Source: a virus. Taken from it: 24,223 nt of DNA. Location of the stretch: positions 1 to 24,223 of IMG/VR virus record IMGVR_UViG_3300044733_001643. One strand, written 5' to 3'. The position numbers and the translations under genes were made by a program. Below the pieces are notes generated by a model that worked only from the letters and a program-made list of their open reading frames with translations, was not told the DNA's origin and ran no database searches. Positions 6,333 through 13,495 of this stretch are shown here, piece by piece. The stretch's first letter is position 1. Every line of letters begins with the position of its first letter.

Positions 6333-7165
6333 CAGAAGTTCTCGCTCAGGAGGTTGAACTCGGCGTAGCCGGGATACGGCTGGAGCCAGTAGACGTTCTT
6401 CGCGCGCATGGTCAAGGCGGAGAACCTGATCGTCACGGGCTTCCCGTCCTGATCGCGCTCCGCGACCTGCACCATGTGGTACAGCGAGTCCTGCGCGAAG
6501 GAGTGAGTCAACGACACGCGGTCGACGCCGATTCGGCTCGCCTTCGCGCCCTTGTACAACACCTGCCCGATCGGAGCGCCTTGGAACGGCTGTAGGTTGC
6601 GACGCCCGCGCGCGACGCGGATCAGCTCAGACCTTTCGGGCAAGGACGCCATCGACACCGTCTCGGTGAACTCGATCGCGCCGAGGTAGTGGAGCCTCGA
6701 CATCGGCTCGCCAGCCGAGTCGATCGACGTCCCGGCGCAGTTGGAGTCGGTGCCCTCGCCGATCGCGTTCCCGAACTCCGGGATGTTGAGTCCAGGGTCG
6801 ATGCGGTAGACGTCGCGGAACTCGACCGCCCAGTCCACGCTGAACTGGGTGTATCCGATCTCCTGCGGCTGCTTGTCGAGAGGCTCGGAGTTCTCGTAGG
6901 AGAACTCGACCGTCCAGACGAAGTTGCTGCTCGGCTCGACCTTGATCGAATACGACTTGCAGTACAGCATCGGGTCGTCGGGGAACTGCGCGGCGACGTC
7001 GGGGAGAAGCGTCCCGCCGACAGACGTGCCGAACAGCGCGCGCACCGCGGCGGCGGTCTGAAGCGGCGCGGAGTCGTCCCAAATGGAAAACCGACGCGTC
7101 GCGCTGATCTTCCCCTCGTTCCACGATTCGTTGCGAGTTTCCGCTAGTTCGATCGCCGTCGCCAT
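6332..7165 (-). CDS. Distal tail-like virion protein, 277 aa
   Basis: The gene follows the tape measure gene directly with a TGATG overlap, the usual place of the distal tail protein. The product starts MATAIELAETRNESWNEGK and has a beta-rich body (MLYCKSYSIKVEPSSN, FVWTVEFSYENSEPL, FSVDWAVEFRDVYRI) and a central IxFTETVS segment. The motif order recalls phage proteins of unknown function near tape measure genes; no catalytic motif is seen. I infer a tail-tip or baseplate hub role from position. It does not look like the lambda gpM, L or K set. Confidence 0.65.
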   Translation of the reverse strand: MATAIELAETRNESWNEGKISATRRFSIWDDSAPLQTAAAVRALFGTSVGGTLLPDVAAQFPDDPMLYCKSYSIKVEPSSNFVWTVEFSYENSEPLDKQPQEIGYTQFSVDWAVEFRDVYRIDPGLNIPEFGNAIGEGTDSNCAGTSIDSAGEPMSRLHYLGAIEFTETVSMASLPERSELIRVARGRRNLQPFQGAPIGQVLYKGAKASRIGVDRVSLTHSFAQDSLYHMVQVAERDQDGKPVTIRFSALTMRAKNVYWLQPYPGYAEFNLLSENF

Positions 7166-8256
7166 CAGTTGAACCCTCCGACGCCGTCCTTCAGCGAGTC
7201 GCGAATCTGCTCGATGCCCCGAATCAGGCGGTAGTCGTTCTCAAGCTTCTTCGACGCCGGGTACGCGTCGAACTTGAACGTGCCCAGCGCGGTCTGCGCG
7301 CTTCCGATCCCTGCGGTCTGCGCGGCTAGCCGCTCCTGCTCGAGCGCGGCGATCTCGCTCTTGGCCGCCTCCATGCGCGCGGCGCTCTCCTTCTCGACCA
7401 TCGCGAGCCTGTCCTTCTCCTCCTCGGCGATGTTCTGCTTGTGGAGATAGAGACGGTACTCGTACTGCTGGCGGATGACCTGCTCCGCGTCCTCGATGGT
7501 CGCGCGCGCCGCGTCCTCCTCCTCGCGTCCGAGGCTTCCGAACAGCGCGGCCTGCATCGCGGGGTCTTCGTAGAGTTCCCTGCGCGCCTTGGCGACGGCG
7601 TCCTCCATCTCAAGACGGAGCGCCTCCTCCTCGTTGCCAGCCTTGCGGGCGGCGTCGACCTGCACCTGGAGGTTGAAGTCGGCGACCTCCTGATCCCGCT
7701 TGATCTGGCGGTTGCGGAGCTGGCCCATCATCTCAAACTCCGCGTCCTGCTTTGCCTTCAGCCGCGCCTGATCCTCCTTCGCCACGGCGGCCGCTGCGGC
7801 CTTGCGCTTGCGCTCGGATTCCTCAAACGCCTTCTCTTCCTGCTCGCGGTCGTAGGCGAATGCGAGGTCGATCCCCCGCTGCATCCGCGCTTCCAAAGAG
7901 CTGATCGTGCCGAACGCTCCGTCCGCGAGGTTCTCTCCGATCGCCTTGCCGAGGTCGTATGCCGCTCCGATGACAGGAAGGTTTCGGACGAGTTCCTCGA
8001 CCGCCGCTCCGAGGGTCTTGTCCCCGCGGATTGCCGCGGACATCGACCGCATGACGTTGTCGGCCATGCCGAGGCCAAGCACGCTACCGAGCATCTTTCC
8101 GGCCTTCTGCTCGCTGAACTCGTCGCGCAGCTTGTTGCGCAATAACTCGCCCGTGCTGGTCGCCGTCGCGGCCGCGCTCTGCTTGACAGCCGTCATCGTG
8201 GCGTTGAACTGCGCCATCGACGCCGTCACCGCGATGTTGATCTCTCCTGCGTTCAT
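7165..8256 (-). CDS. Short tail tape measure protein
   Basis: The N-terminus (MNAGEINIAVTASMAQFNATM) has the repeating EIxIxVTASMAQFxA pattern typical of tape measure proteins. Residues 52-115 are hydrophobic and glycine-rich (GKMLGSVLGLGMAD, NLPVIGAAYDLGKAIG), fitting the membrane-active segment, and about 135-315 are a highly charged coiled coil. The C-terminus (SAQTALGTFKFDAYP) is a typical short tape measure tail. At 363 aa it is much shorter than the 700-1,500 aa common in siphoviruses, so the tail should be short. It follows the chaperone frameshift product with an ATGA overlap, exactly as in lambda-like tail modules. Confidence 0.85.
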   Translation of the reverse strand: MNAGEINIAVTASMAQFNATMTAVKQSAAATATSTGELLRNKLRDEFSEQKAGKMLGSVLGLGMADNVMRSMSAAIRGDKTLGAAVEELVRNLPVIGAAYDLGKAIGENLADGAFGTISSLEARMQRGIDLAFAYDREQEEKAFEESERKRKAAAAAVAKEDQARLKAKQDAEFEMMGQLRNRQIKRDQEVADFNLQVQVDAARKAGNEEEALRLEMEDAVAKARRELYEDPAMQAALFGSLGREEEDAARATIEDAEQVIRQQYEYRLYLHKQNIAEEEKDRLAMVEKESAARMEAAKSEIAALEQERLAAQTAGIGSAQTALGTFKFDAYPASKKLENDYRLIRGIEQIRDSLKDGVGGFN

Positions 8257-8842
8257 CGTGCCCTCTCGACGTGACGTCTCATCCAGTCGTGTCTATCGGC
8301 GGTTCCGTCGCTGCCGTTCGCAGCGAGACGGAGGTGCTCCTCGAACTCGCCGCAGGTCAGGTCGAGCGGGTTGCCGAGTCCGGGCGCGGCGCGCGCGATC
8401 AGGTGCGCGAGCGCCATCCAGTCGCGCGGCGCTTCCGGAATCGCCGCGCCTACAGAGGGTTTGCCGCCGCGGCGGCCTCCTTGTACCTGTCGACGTCGAC
8501 GCCGAGCGCGGCGATCGCGTGCATGGACGCATCGGAAATCTCGACGGCTGCGAGGAACGCCTCGGCGTCGTCGCAGCACGCCGCGAGGACCATCGCCGCG
8601 CCCGACAGGTTGAAGCAATGGAGGACCAGCGAAGATGCGCGCCGCGCCGCCTCGCGCGCGTCCTGCGCCACCTGCATCGCCTCCCTGTGCGGCATCCCCA
8701 CCGCCTTCGCGTCGCGCAGGACTTCCGCGGCCTTGTCCTCCGTCAGCTGCTCCGAGAGCGCGATCCTCTCGCGCACGGTCAGCGGGCGAAGCGTGAAGGA
8801 CCGATCACCAGCGTTTACCACCCACGGGGCCACACGGATCAT
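8253..8842 (-). CDS. Tail assembly chaperone, -1 frameshift fusion (gpGT-like)
   Basis: The fusion uses the zero frame up to the AAC CCT codons at 8456-8461, then the -1 frame to the stop at 8253. It would be about 196 residues: 129 from the first frame and 67 from the second (SVGAAIPEAPRDWMALAHLI and onward, ending HDWMRRHVERAR). The second frame has protein-like composition only downstream of the shift; upstream of it the same frame is arginine-rich nonsense. It has no credible start of its own: its only ATG near the junction lacks a ribosome site. The end overlaps the tape measure start by ATGA. In lambda-like phages both products are needed at a set ratio to build the tail. Confidence 0.75.
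8424..8482 (-). promoter_or_regulatory. -1 programmed frameshift signal
   Basis: Reading leftward: a Shine-Dalgarno-like AAGGAGG (8476-8482), a 14-bp palindrome of GCC/GGC repeats (8463-8476), the slippery heptamer A AAC CCT in the zero frame (8456-8462), a six-base spacer that contains the TAG stop, then an 8-bp GC stem (8442-8449 with 8424-8431) with a ten-base loop. The heptamer fits the X XXY YYZ rule with X=A and Y=C, and the spacing of the stimulatory elements is as in known bacterial and phage -1 sites. Confidence 0.72.
8450..8842 (-). CDS. Tail assembly chaperone, zero-frame product (gpG-like)
   Basis: The 130-aa product starts MIRVAPWVVNAGDRSFTLRPLTVRER and is helical. Between the tail tube and the tape measure genes this is the position of lambda gpG, which keeps the tape measure soluble and helps recruit tail tube subunits. 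It starts with an ATGA overlap to the small gene before it. Its last codons run through a slippery heptamer immediately before the TAG stop, so a fraction of ribosomes should continue in the -1 frame. The ending YKEAAAAANPL is the region of the shift. Confidence 0.82.
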   Translation of the reverse strand: MIRVAPWVVNAGDRSFTLRPLTVRERIALSEQLTEDKAAEVLRDAKAVGMPHREAMQVAQDAREAARRASSLVLHCFNLSGAAMVLAACCDDAEAFLAAVEISDASMHAIAALGVDVDRYKEAAAAANPL

Positions 8843-9111
8843 CCCTGTCTCCTTCTCTTGAGAAACTCGGCAAAGGAATCGTCAGGCGCGACGACGCGCC
8901 TGTCGGACACGCGGCGGATCGACCACGAATCGACGTCGGCCATGCGCGCCTTCTCGGCCGCCAGCGCGTAGCCGACCGCCTGCTCCTCCGTGACGGTCCC
9001 CGGCGTGATGCGCCGCGTGCGGACGCGGCCGTCCATATAGGTGATCGACACCAGCCAGTCCGAATCGGACGGAGCAAAGGCATTCGCAACTTGACCGAGA
9101 TGGGGCATCAT
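8839..9111 (-). CDS. Small tail-module protein of unknown function
   Basis: A 90-aa product (89 if the second of two adjacent ATG codons is used) that starts two bases after the tail tube stop and overlaps the chaperone start by ATGA. It has a beta-like opening (DWLVSITYMDGRVRTRRI), then a helix (TEEQAVGYALAAEKARM), a second strand, and ends in a basic tail (FLKRRRQG). Its position between tail tube and chaperone is occupied in many siphoviruses by small genes of unknown role. I do not recognise the family. Confidence 0.7.
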   Translation of the reverse strand: MMPHLGQVANAFAPSDSDWLVSITYMDGRVRTRRITPGTVTEEQAVGYALAAEKARMADVDSWSIRRVSDRRVVAPDDSFAEFLKRRRQG

Positions 9112-9113
9112 GC

Positions 9114-9539
9114 TCAGACGAGCCAGGTCACGACGGGCGCAACACCGTCCGCGTTCGCGAAGTTGCAGGTGACGGTCGAGTCCGCGGTCTTGTCGACGTT
9201 GAACGCGAATCCGTTGAAGATGCAGTTGGCCGCGATGCGCGCGTCGTTCGTCGAGTCGTAGATCGTGAGCGTGAGCGCCTGCGTCGCGGTGTTCATCCAG
9301 ATCATCGAGGTGAGCGCGGTCGTGGTCGACGCGGTCGAGTCGACGGCCGGGACGCCGGACAGCGAACCGGTGAGGTCGAGCATTCCGAGACGCTTGCGGC
9401 GGCCGGTGTCGGAGAAGCCAGTCAGCTCGCTCTCGACCCGGGAAAGGTTAGCCGCGAACGACCGCACCCGGAAAACGTTTCCGCTCGCTGGCATGGTCAC
9501 GTTGCCGTCGTTTCCGATCACGAATGTGTCAATCGCCAT
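9114..9539 (-). CDS. Major tail tube protein
   Basis: The 141-aa product (MAIDTFVIGNDGNVTMPASG) is beta-rich, with LSRVESELTGFSDTGRRKRLGM and the later ALTLTIYDSTNDARI and GFAFNVDKTADSTVTCNF strands. These features, its size and its place after the tail terminator and before the chaperone pair fit the tail tube subunit of siphoviruses. The ribosome site AGGAA is about six bases upstream of the ATG. A small decoration role is possible but less likely given gene order. Confidence 0.8.
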   Translation of the reverse strand: MAIDTFVIGNDGNVTMPASGNVFRVRSFAANLSRVESELTGFSDTGRRKRLGMLDLTGSLSGVPAVDSTASTTTALTSMIWMNTATQALTLTIYDSTNDARIAANCIFNGFAFNVDKTADSTVTCNFANADGVAPVVTWLV

Positions 9540-9551
9540 GGTGTGTTCCTA

Positions 9552-9947
9552 TCAGGGGTCGAAGGCGGTCAGCCTGTACGTCTCTGTCATCGTCCACGCG
9601 TCGTCCTCGAATGACGGCACGCCGCCCCCGGTCTTGACCGCGGAGACGCGGTCGAAGCCCGTCGCGCTCATGGTGGTCGAGAGCGCCGTCTCGATGTCCG
9701 CGGCGACCGTCCAGATGTCCGTCGTGCCCGCGTTCGCGTAGGCGATCACGAACTCGACCGTCATGTCGTAACGCTTGAGCGTGCCGAACATCGGCGTCAC
9801 CACGGTCGAGGTGGCCGAGTAGACCATCATCGGCAGCGCCGCGTTCGACGGCCCCTCGTCTAAGTACATCCTGCCGCCGAGACGGTTGACCAGCGCGGTC
9901 GTCGCGTGCAGCCTCGTCTTGAGCGCGTCCATGATCGCCTTGGCCAT
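9552..9947 (-). CDS. Tail terminator protein
   Basis: Start is the ATG at 9945-9947, which overlaps the preceding stop as TGATG; an in-frame ATG eleven codons upstream lies inside the neighbour. The 131-aa product (MAKAIMDALKTRLHATTALVNRLGGRMY) has the helix, then RMYLDEGP and ALPMMVYSATSTVV, then YDMTVEFVIAY, layout of the DUF3168 or gp17-type tail terminators that cap the tail tube at the head end. Gene order after the gp10-like protein and before the tail tube agrees. Confidence 0.8.
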   Translation of the reverse strand: MAKAIMDALKTRLHATTALVNRLGGRMYLDEGPSNAALPMMVYSATSTVVTPMFGTLKRYDMTVEFVIAYANAGTTDIWTVAADIETALSTTMSATGFDRVSAVKTGGGVPSFEDDAWTMTETYRLTAFDP

Positions 9948-10492
9948 CAGGCTTTCTCCGCGAAGGTTCGTTGGACCCACAACTTCACGATGCGAAGCGC
10001 CTGCGCGCCGACCGTCGCCACGGCTGGCCTGACGTACGGGCGCTGCGACAGGCCGCGCCGCCTGCTGCCGAACTCAAGCGCGCGCGCGTACTTGAGGTTC
10101 GACCCGTAGGTGAACCACATCCTGCTGGGCGCGATGTCGTAGGTCAGGACGGCGAACTCCTGCGTCGTGCCCTCGGACTTCTTGCCGAGCGGTGCGCGCA
10201 CGCGGAACTTCTGGTCGGCGTTGCCAGCGATCGCCCACGACTGCCGCAGCCGTCCCGTATTGACGGCGGGCGGCTGGCCCGGCGACGAGGCCCGATGGAA
10301 CCCGCGCGCGCGCAGGTTGCGGCCGCGCGCGCTGCCGCGCGAGACGCGGTACAGGCGGCCCGTGCCCGGCTTCGACAGCGTCGACCGCAGGAAGCGAGAC
10401 AACTGGAGCTGCACGCCGAGCAGCCCGTTCGCGACGCCGCGGCGCATCGTCTCGTTGATCTTCTTCTCGTCTATGCGGACTGGGTCGCTCAC
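9947..10492 (-). CDS. HK97 gp10-like neck protein
   Basis: The 181-aa product has the key segments of the HK97 gp10 family of neck or tail-completion proteins: SPGQPPAVNTGRLRQSW, then the KYARALEFGSRRRG strand-turn and the RPYVRPAV segment. This family links the head connector and the tail. It overlaps both neighbours by four or fewer bases. The protein is long for the group, with an extended basic N-terminal part up to about residue 70. Confidence 0.85.
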   Translation of the reverse strand: MSDPVRIDEKKINETMRRGVANGLLGVQLQLSRFLRSTLSKPGTGRLYRVSRGSARGRNLRARGFHRASSPGQPPAVNTGRLRQSWAIAGNADQKFRVRAPLGKKSEGTTQEFAVLTYDIAPSRMWFTYGSNLKYARALEFGSRRRGLSQRPYVRPAVATVGAQALRIVKLWVQRTFAEKA

Positions 10493-10869
10493 AGCGTCAC
10501 CCCCGGCTCCACCTCGACCGCGTCAACGACGGTCATCGTCAGGTGCGAAGCGGACTGCGCGGGCGACGTCTCGCCCGGGTTCGACGCACCCGTGACGCGC
10601 CAGTTCCGCACCGTGCCCGTGAAGCCGTCCCGCAGTTCGTCGTCTATGCGGACGTCGACCAGCCCCGACAGGTAGATCGTGCAGGACGTGCGCCCGCTCA
10701 TCCTGCCTTGGAACACGTCGGAAGACTGCGCGCCCGGCTGGACGAACGCGCGGACCTCCGACTGGCGCGCGTAGGTGCGCGTCGTCTGGCCGTCCGTACC
10801 GAGTCCGATCGTCGGACGGTACAGGTACAGCGTCAGCCCGAATCGGTTTACCAGAGCCTCGATGCTCAT
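10489..10869 (-). CDS. Head closure protein (SPP1 gp16-like)
   Basis: The 126-aa product (MSIEALVNRFGLTLYLYRPT) is an all-beta protein with a VQPGAQSSDVFQGR segment and the closing GTVRNWRVTGASNPGE and VVDAVEVEPG strands. This pattern and the location directly after the connector adaptor match the head-tail stopper or closure group. ATGA overlaps on both sides couple it to its neighbours. Confidence 0.78.
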   Translation of the reverse strand: MSIEALVNRFGLTLYLYRPTIGLGTDGQTTRTYARQSEVRAFVQPGAQSSDVFQGRMSGRTSCTIYLSGLVDVRIDDELRDGFTGTVRNWRVTGASNPGETSPAQSASHLTMTVVDAVEVEPGVTL

Positions 10870-11678
10870 CGAATCCTCTTGTACGGCCCGAGCAGCGATT
10901 CGATCTCCTTCGCCACCTCGTCGCCAGCGCGAAGCGAGTACGAGTACCCGCCGAGCGACTCGCTCGACACGCTCGCGTCCCGCGTACGGTCGCGAAAGAA
11001 CTTGCCGACCACCATCAGCGTCGCCTGCTCGACGTCGGCAGGGATCGTCTCATAGCCGCCTCGGTAGTCGACAAGCACCGATCGGTACGACCGCATCGTC
11101 TGGCCGTAGACGATCCCGCTCTCCTCATCCAGTCCGTAGTCCGTAAAGAAGTCGGTGAACCCGTCGAGCAGGAACGCGCCCTGTCGGACGTCGCGCCCGG
11201 CCACGCGCGCGAGATAGCGGCTCGGCGCGTTCTTCACGGTCGATCCCGCGAAGCCAGCAACGAGGCTGACCTGCGCCGCCAGTTCCGTGATGGCGTCGTA
11301 GGTGTCAAGCGACAGCGCCGTCCGCGTCTCGACGCCCGCGCTCGTCCTGCGCGTCAACTGGAGCTCGCCGTTCGCGACCGACACCGCGGCGAGCGTGTCC
11401 GTCCCGTCCGTCGAGGACACGGACAGAACGCTTTCCTTGGTCACCGAGCAGAAGTAGATCGCCTGCACTGGCGGGTTCTTGAGAACGATCCTGTCCGCGC
11501 CGCCGTCGCGGAACTCGTAGTAGCGCGAAGCCTTGAACGTCCGGCCGCAGTGGCGGTCGACCCACGCGCTCGCGCGGTCGATGCACTGCTCAAGGATCGC
11601 GTCCGACGCCGCGCCCGTGATGCCGAGGAACGACTTCGCGTCAGGAAGCGTCGTGTGTGCCGTCGCGGATACCGCCAT
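10866..11678 (-). CDS. Head-tail connector adaptor (gp6-like)
   Basis: The 270-aa product opens with helices (LPDAKSFLGITGAASDAILE, ASAWVDRHCGRTF) then a beta domain (YYEFRDGGADRIVLKNPPV), the standard start of HK97 gp6-type or SPP1 gp15-type adaptors that bind the portal from below. A C-terminal helical part (PADVEQATLMVVGKFFRDR) closes the fold. Its size is larger than the minimal gp6 family (about 100 aa) but common in GC-rich siphoviruses. AAGGAGA sits six bases before the ATG. The start lies inside the end of the preceding small gene. Confidence 0.82.
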   Translation of the reverse strand: MAVSATAHTTLPDAKSFLGITGAASDAILEQCIDRASAWVDRHCGRTFKASRYYEFRDGGADRIVLKNPPVQAIYFCSVTKESVLSVSSTDGTDTLAAVSVANGELQLTRRTSAGVETRTALSLDTYDAITELAAQVSLVAGFAGSTVKNAPSRYLARVAGRDVRQGAFLLDGFTDFFTDYGLDEESGIVYGQTMRSYRSVLVDYRGGYETIPADVEQATLMVVGKFFRDRTRDASVSSESLGGYSYSLRAGDEVAKEIESLLGPYKRIR

Positions 11679-11895
11679 CGTGTCTCCTTCCCTTCTTCTT
11701 CGGCCTGACGCTCGGCGTGGTGGAATCCACGAACAGCGGCGCAGGCTCGGCCGCGCGCATCGCCAGCCCGCGGGAGACGAGCATCTGCGCGACCGTCTCC
11801 GTCGCGCTCACCACCGCGCCCGGGCGAAGCACGCGCCGCCCGACGCTCGGATCGGGCACCGCGCAGTTCCGCAGCACGATCAGAAGTTCTTGCAT
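11641..11895 (-). CDS. Small pre-connector protein, 84 aa
   Basis: The start is the ATG at 11893-11895, nine bases after GGGAGG; it overlaps the end of the glycosyltransferase gene by 16 bases. The product starts MQELLIVLRNCAVPDPSVG and contains GAVVSATETVAQMLVSRGLA, a small beta then helix unit often found in short proteins next to head-tail connectors. The C-terminus is basic (KKKGRRHDGG) and its last twelve codons lie over the start of the adaptor gene. Function is unknown; a minor capsid or assembly role is inferred from position. Confidence 0.65.
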   Translation of the reverse strand: MQELLIVLRNCAVPDPSVGRRVLRPGAVVSATETVAQMLVSRGLAMRAAEPAPLFVDSTTPSVRPKKKGRRHDGGIRDGTHDAS

Positions 11896-12896
11896 TCGGC
11901 TGGCCTCCCGTCGTCCTGGTACTTGGTGACGTACTGATGGATCGTCCGCAGGTCTTCGCCCGGCCACGTCACGATGAGCTGAAGATGTCCGATGCGGACG
12001 CGAGGCGTGACGCACAGGCGATTTCCAGACTCGGCGAACCGCTTCCAGAAGTAGATGTCATCGTCGGTCTTCTCGCCCGTCCAGCCACCCTCCGCGTTCG
12101 GGACGCCAAGGAACCAAGGCTTGGCCATCCGTCGCAGCGCGTCGGTGCGGATGAACGTGAGGCCGAAGTGCCCCGTCTCGCATGGGATCACCTGCCTGCG
12201 GAACTCCGTTGCCTCCACCCGCGTCATCCTCTTCCCGTCGCCGTCGACCATCGACAGAAGGCAGTGCTCGCGGTCGCGGCCGATCTGGAGCGGGAACAGC
12301 GCGTCCACGTCGGGATTCTGCTCCATGATCTGCCACATACGGACGATGTCTTCCGCGTCGAAGATCGAGTCGTAGTCGATCGTCAGGATGTACTTCCGCT
12401 TCTCGTCGGCGCAAATCTGCTCCATCATGCGCTGGAGCACCTGCCCCCAGAACACGCCGACTCCCTTGACGAAGTCGATCCCCAGTTTGGCGCAAGCGAG
12501 ATGCGTCGCGCCCATCGTGTCCGTCCACGCGATGCGCGGCATCGACATGAGCGCCTGAACCTCGGTCATCGGGAACTTCGGGATCGGCGTCTTCACGCGC
12601 CGCGCGACCACGCGCAGCCAGTCGCCGTCCTCCCAGCGCGTCCCGTTGACGCCGCCCGCGATCTCCCACCCGGCAAGGCTCAAGACCTTCGCCAGCTTCT
12701 CGCGGTTCCAGATCGAGCGGTACTTGCCGCGCGCGAGGCAGATTTCCTCGACGCTCCCCGTCCCATCCTCGTAAGCCTTGACCGCCGCGTCAAAGTTCGG
12801 CACGTCGAAACGCGCCTCATCTCCATCCACCGACCGCGCCGCCGCGACCTCCTCGCCACTGACGGCCATCGCCAGAATATCGTTCGCATCCTTCAT
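11880..12896 (-). CDS. GT-A fold glycosyltransferase in the head module
   Basis: The 338-aa product has the GT-A signs: MPRIAWTDTMGATHLACA and FVKGVGVFWGQVLQRMMEQ (helix and strand near residues 119-160), a metal-binding ILTIDYDSIF with D174 and D176 (DxD motif), a TDDD acidic motif near 277-280 and a late IGHL histidine near 304. It should transfer a sugar from a nucleotide donor. Residues 1-105 precede the transferase domain and resemble the last third of a class I methyltransferase (KYRSIWNREKLAKVLSLAGWEI then WLRVVARRV), without a SAM-binding motif. AGGAGG lies seven bases before the chosen ATG at 12896. Located between capsid and connector genes, it may glycosylate the virion. Confidence 0.82.
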   Translation of the reverse strand: MKDANDILAMAVSGEEVAAARSVDGDEARFDVPNFDAAVKAYEDGTGSVEEICLARGKYRSIWNREKLAKVLSLAGWEIAGGVNGTRWEDGDWLRVVARRVKTPIPKFPMTEVQALMSMPRIAWTDTMGATHLACAKLGIDFVKGVGVFWGQVLQRMMEQICADEKRKYILTIDYDSIFDAEDIVRMWQIMEQNPDVDALFPLQIGRDREHCLLSMVDGDGKRMTRVEATEFRRQVIPCETGHFGLTFIRTDALRRMAKPWFLGVPNAEGGWTGEKTDDDIYFWKRFAESGNRLCVTPRVRIGHLQLIVTWPGEDLRTIHQYVTKYQDDGRPAECKNF

Positions 12897-12936
12897 GGGT
12901 TCGCCTCCTGCCGTATGTATCGGCAGCAGCAGAATA

Positions 12937-12968
12937 GCGGCCCTGCGCGCTCGCGCGCGCAAGGCCGC
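12937..12968 (-). terminator. Hairpin with GCGA tetraloop after the 141-aa gene
   Basis: A 14-bp stem (12937-12950 with 12955-12968) closes a GCGA loop on the minus strand, a GNRA tetraloop. One pair is U-G in leftward RNA but A-C in rightward RNA. It starts 22 bases after the stop of the 141-aa gene and is followed by UAUUCU, a weak U tract. It may terminate, slow or protect the head-gene transcript before the glycosyltransferase gene. Confidence 0.55.
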
Positions 12969-12989
12969 CGGATGCGAAATGCCTTGGCG

Positions 12990-13415
12990 TCAGACCTGCG
13001 CGACGAATGCAGCGCCGATCTCGGACGCGGTCGTGCAGCCGTCCGCGGGGAGGCTGAGTTCCGCCATGATGATCGCCTCGGTGGTCGCGTGCGGCGTGAA
13101 CAGGACGTTCAAGTACCGCTTGCGGCCGCGAAGATCGACGTCGTACACGATCTTGGCGAGCGCCGTGCTCTGCGTGGTGGTCACGGGCGTGAAGCCAGTG
13201 CCAGCCTGCGTCGCGGCGATGCTCGTCCAGTTGGTGCTGTTGTCGTCGTTCTCGCGGACCACGTTGTTCGTGGCGACCGTCGAGACGCCAGCGCTGGTGT
13301 TTCCGATGCAGTAGAGACGCGCGAAGGCGAATCCACGGGTGTCGATCGTCGCCGTGAGCTGGGACGCGTTGGTCGCGCTGATGGCTCCGATGACGAACTT
13401 GCTGTTCTGTCGCAT
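12990..13415 (-). CDS. Small capsid-associated protein candidate, 141 aa
   Basis: The product starts MRQNSKFVIGAISATNASQ and is beta-rich and threonine-rich (TATIDTRGFAFARLYCIGN, SIAATQAGTGFTPVTTTQS, RKRYLNVLFTPHATTEAI). It is set directly after the major capsid gene with its own GGAAGGA ribosome site and is flanked on both sides by strong hairpins, which suggests expression at a distinct level. The size and place fit a head decoration or cement protein, but the sequence does not prove it. Similar proteins are annotated as hypothetical in environmental phages as far as I recall. Confidence 0.7.
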   Translation of the reverse strand: MRQNSKFVIGAISATNASQLTATIDTRGFAFARLYCIGNTSAGVSTVATNNVVRENDDNSTNWTSIAATQAGTGFTPVTTTQSTALAKIVYDVDLRGRKRYLNVLFTPHATTEAIIMAELSLPADGCTTASEIGAAFVAQV

Positions 13416-13445
13416 TGTCGAGGTTCCTTCCTGTTGGCTGCCAGA

Positions 13446-13475
13446 GGGGGTCGGCGGATCGCTCCACCGACCCCC
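13446..13475 (-). terminator. Hairpin with GCGA tetraloop after the capsid gene
   Basis: A 13-bp stem (13446-13458 with 13463-13475) with outer arm GGGGGTCGG and a GCGA loop on the minus strand. The pair at 13455/13466 is G-U in leftward RNA but C-A in rightward RNA, so the intact hairpin belongs to the late transcript. It begins 21 bases after the capsid stop and 30 bases before the next start codon. No U tract follows, so partial termination or 3'-end protection is more likely than full termination. Confidence 0.55.
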
Positions 13476-13495
13476 GGAGCAGGGGATTCAGTTCA

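Noticed and set aside
8253-8618. Independent gene for the second chaperone frame starting at its first ATG
   Set aside because: The part before the slippery site is low-complexity arginine-rich sequence; protein-like composition begins only after the shift.
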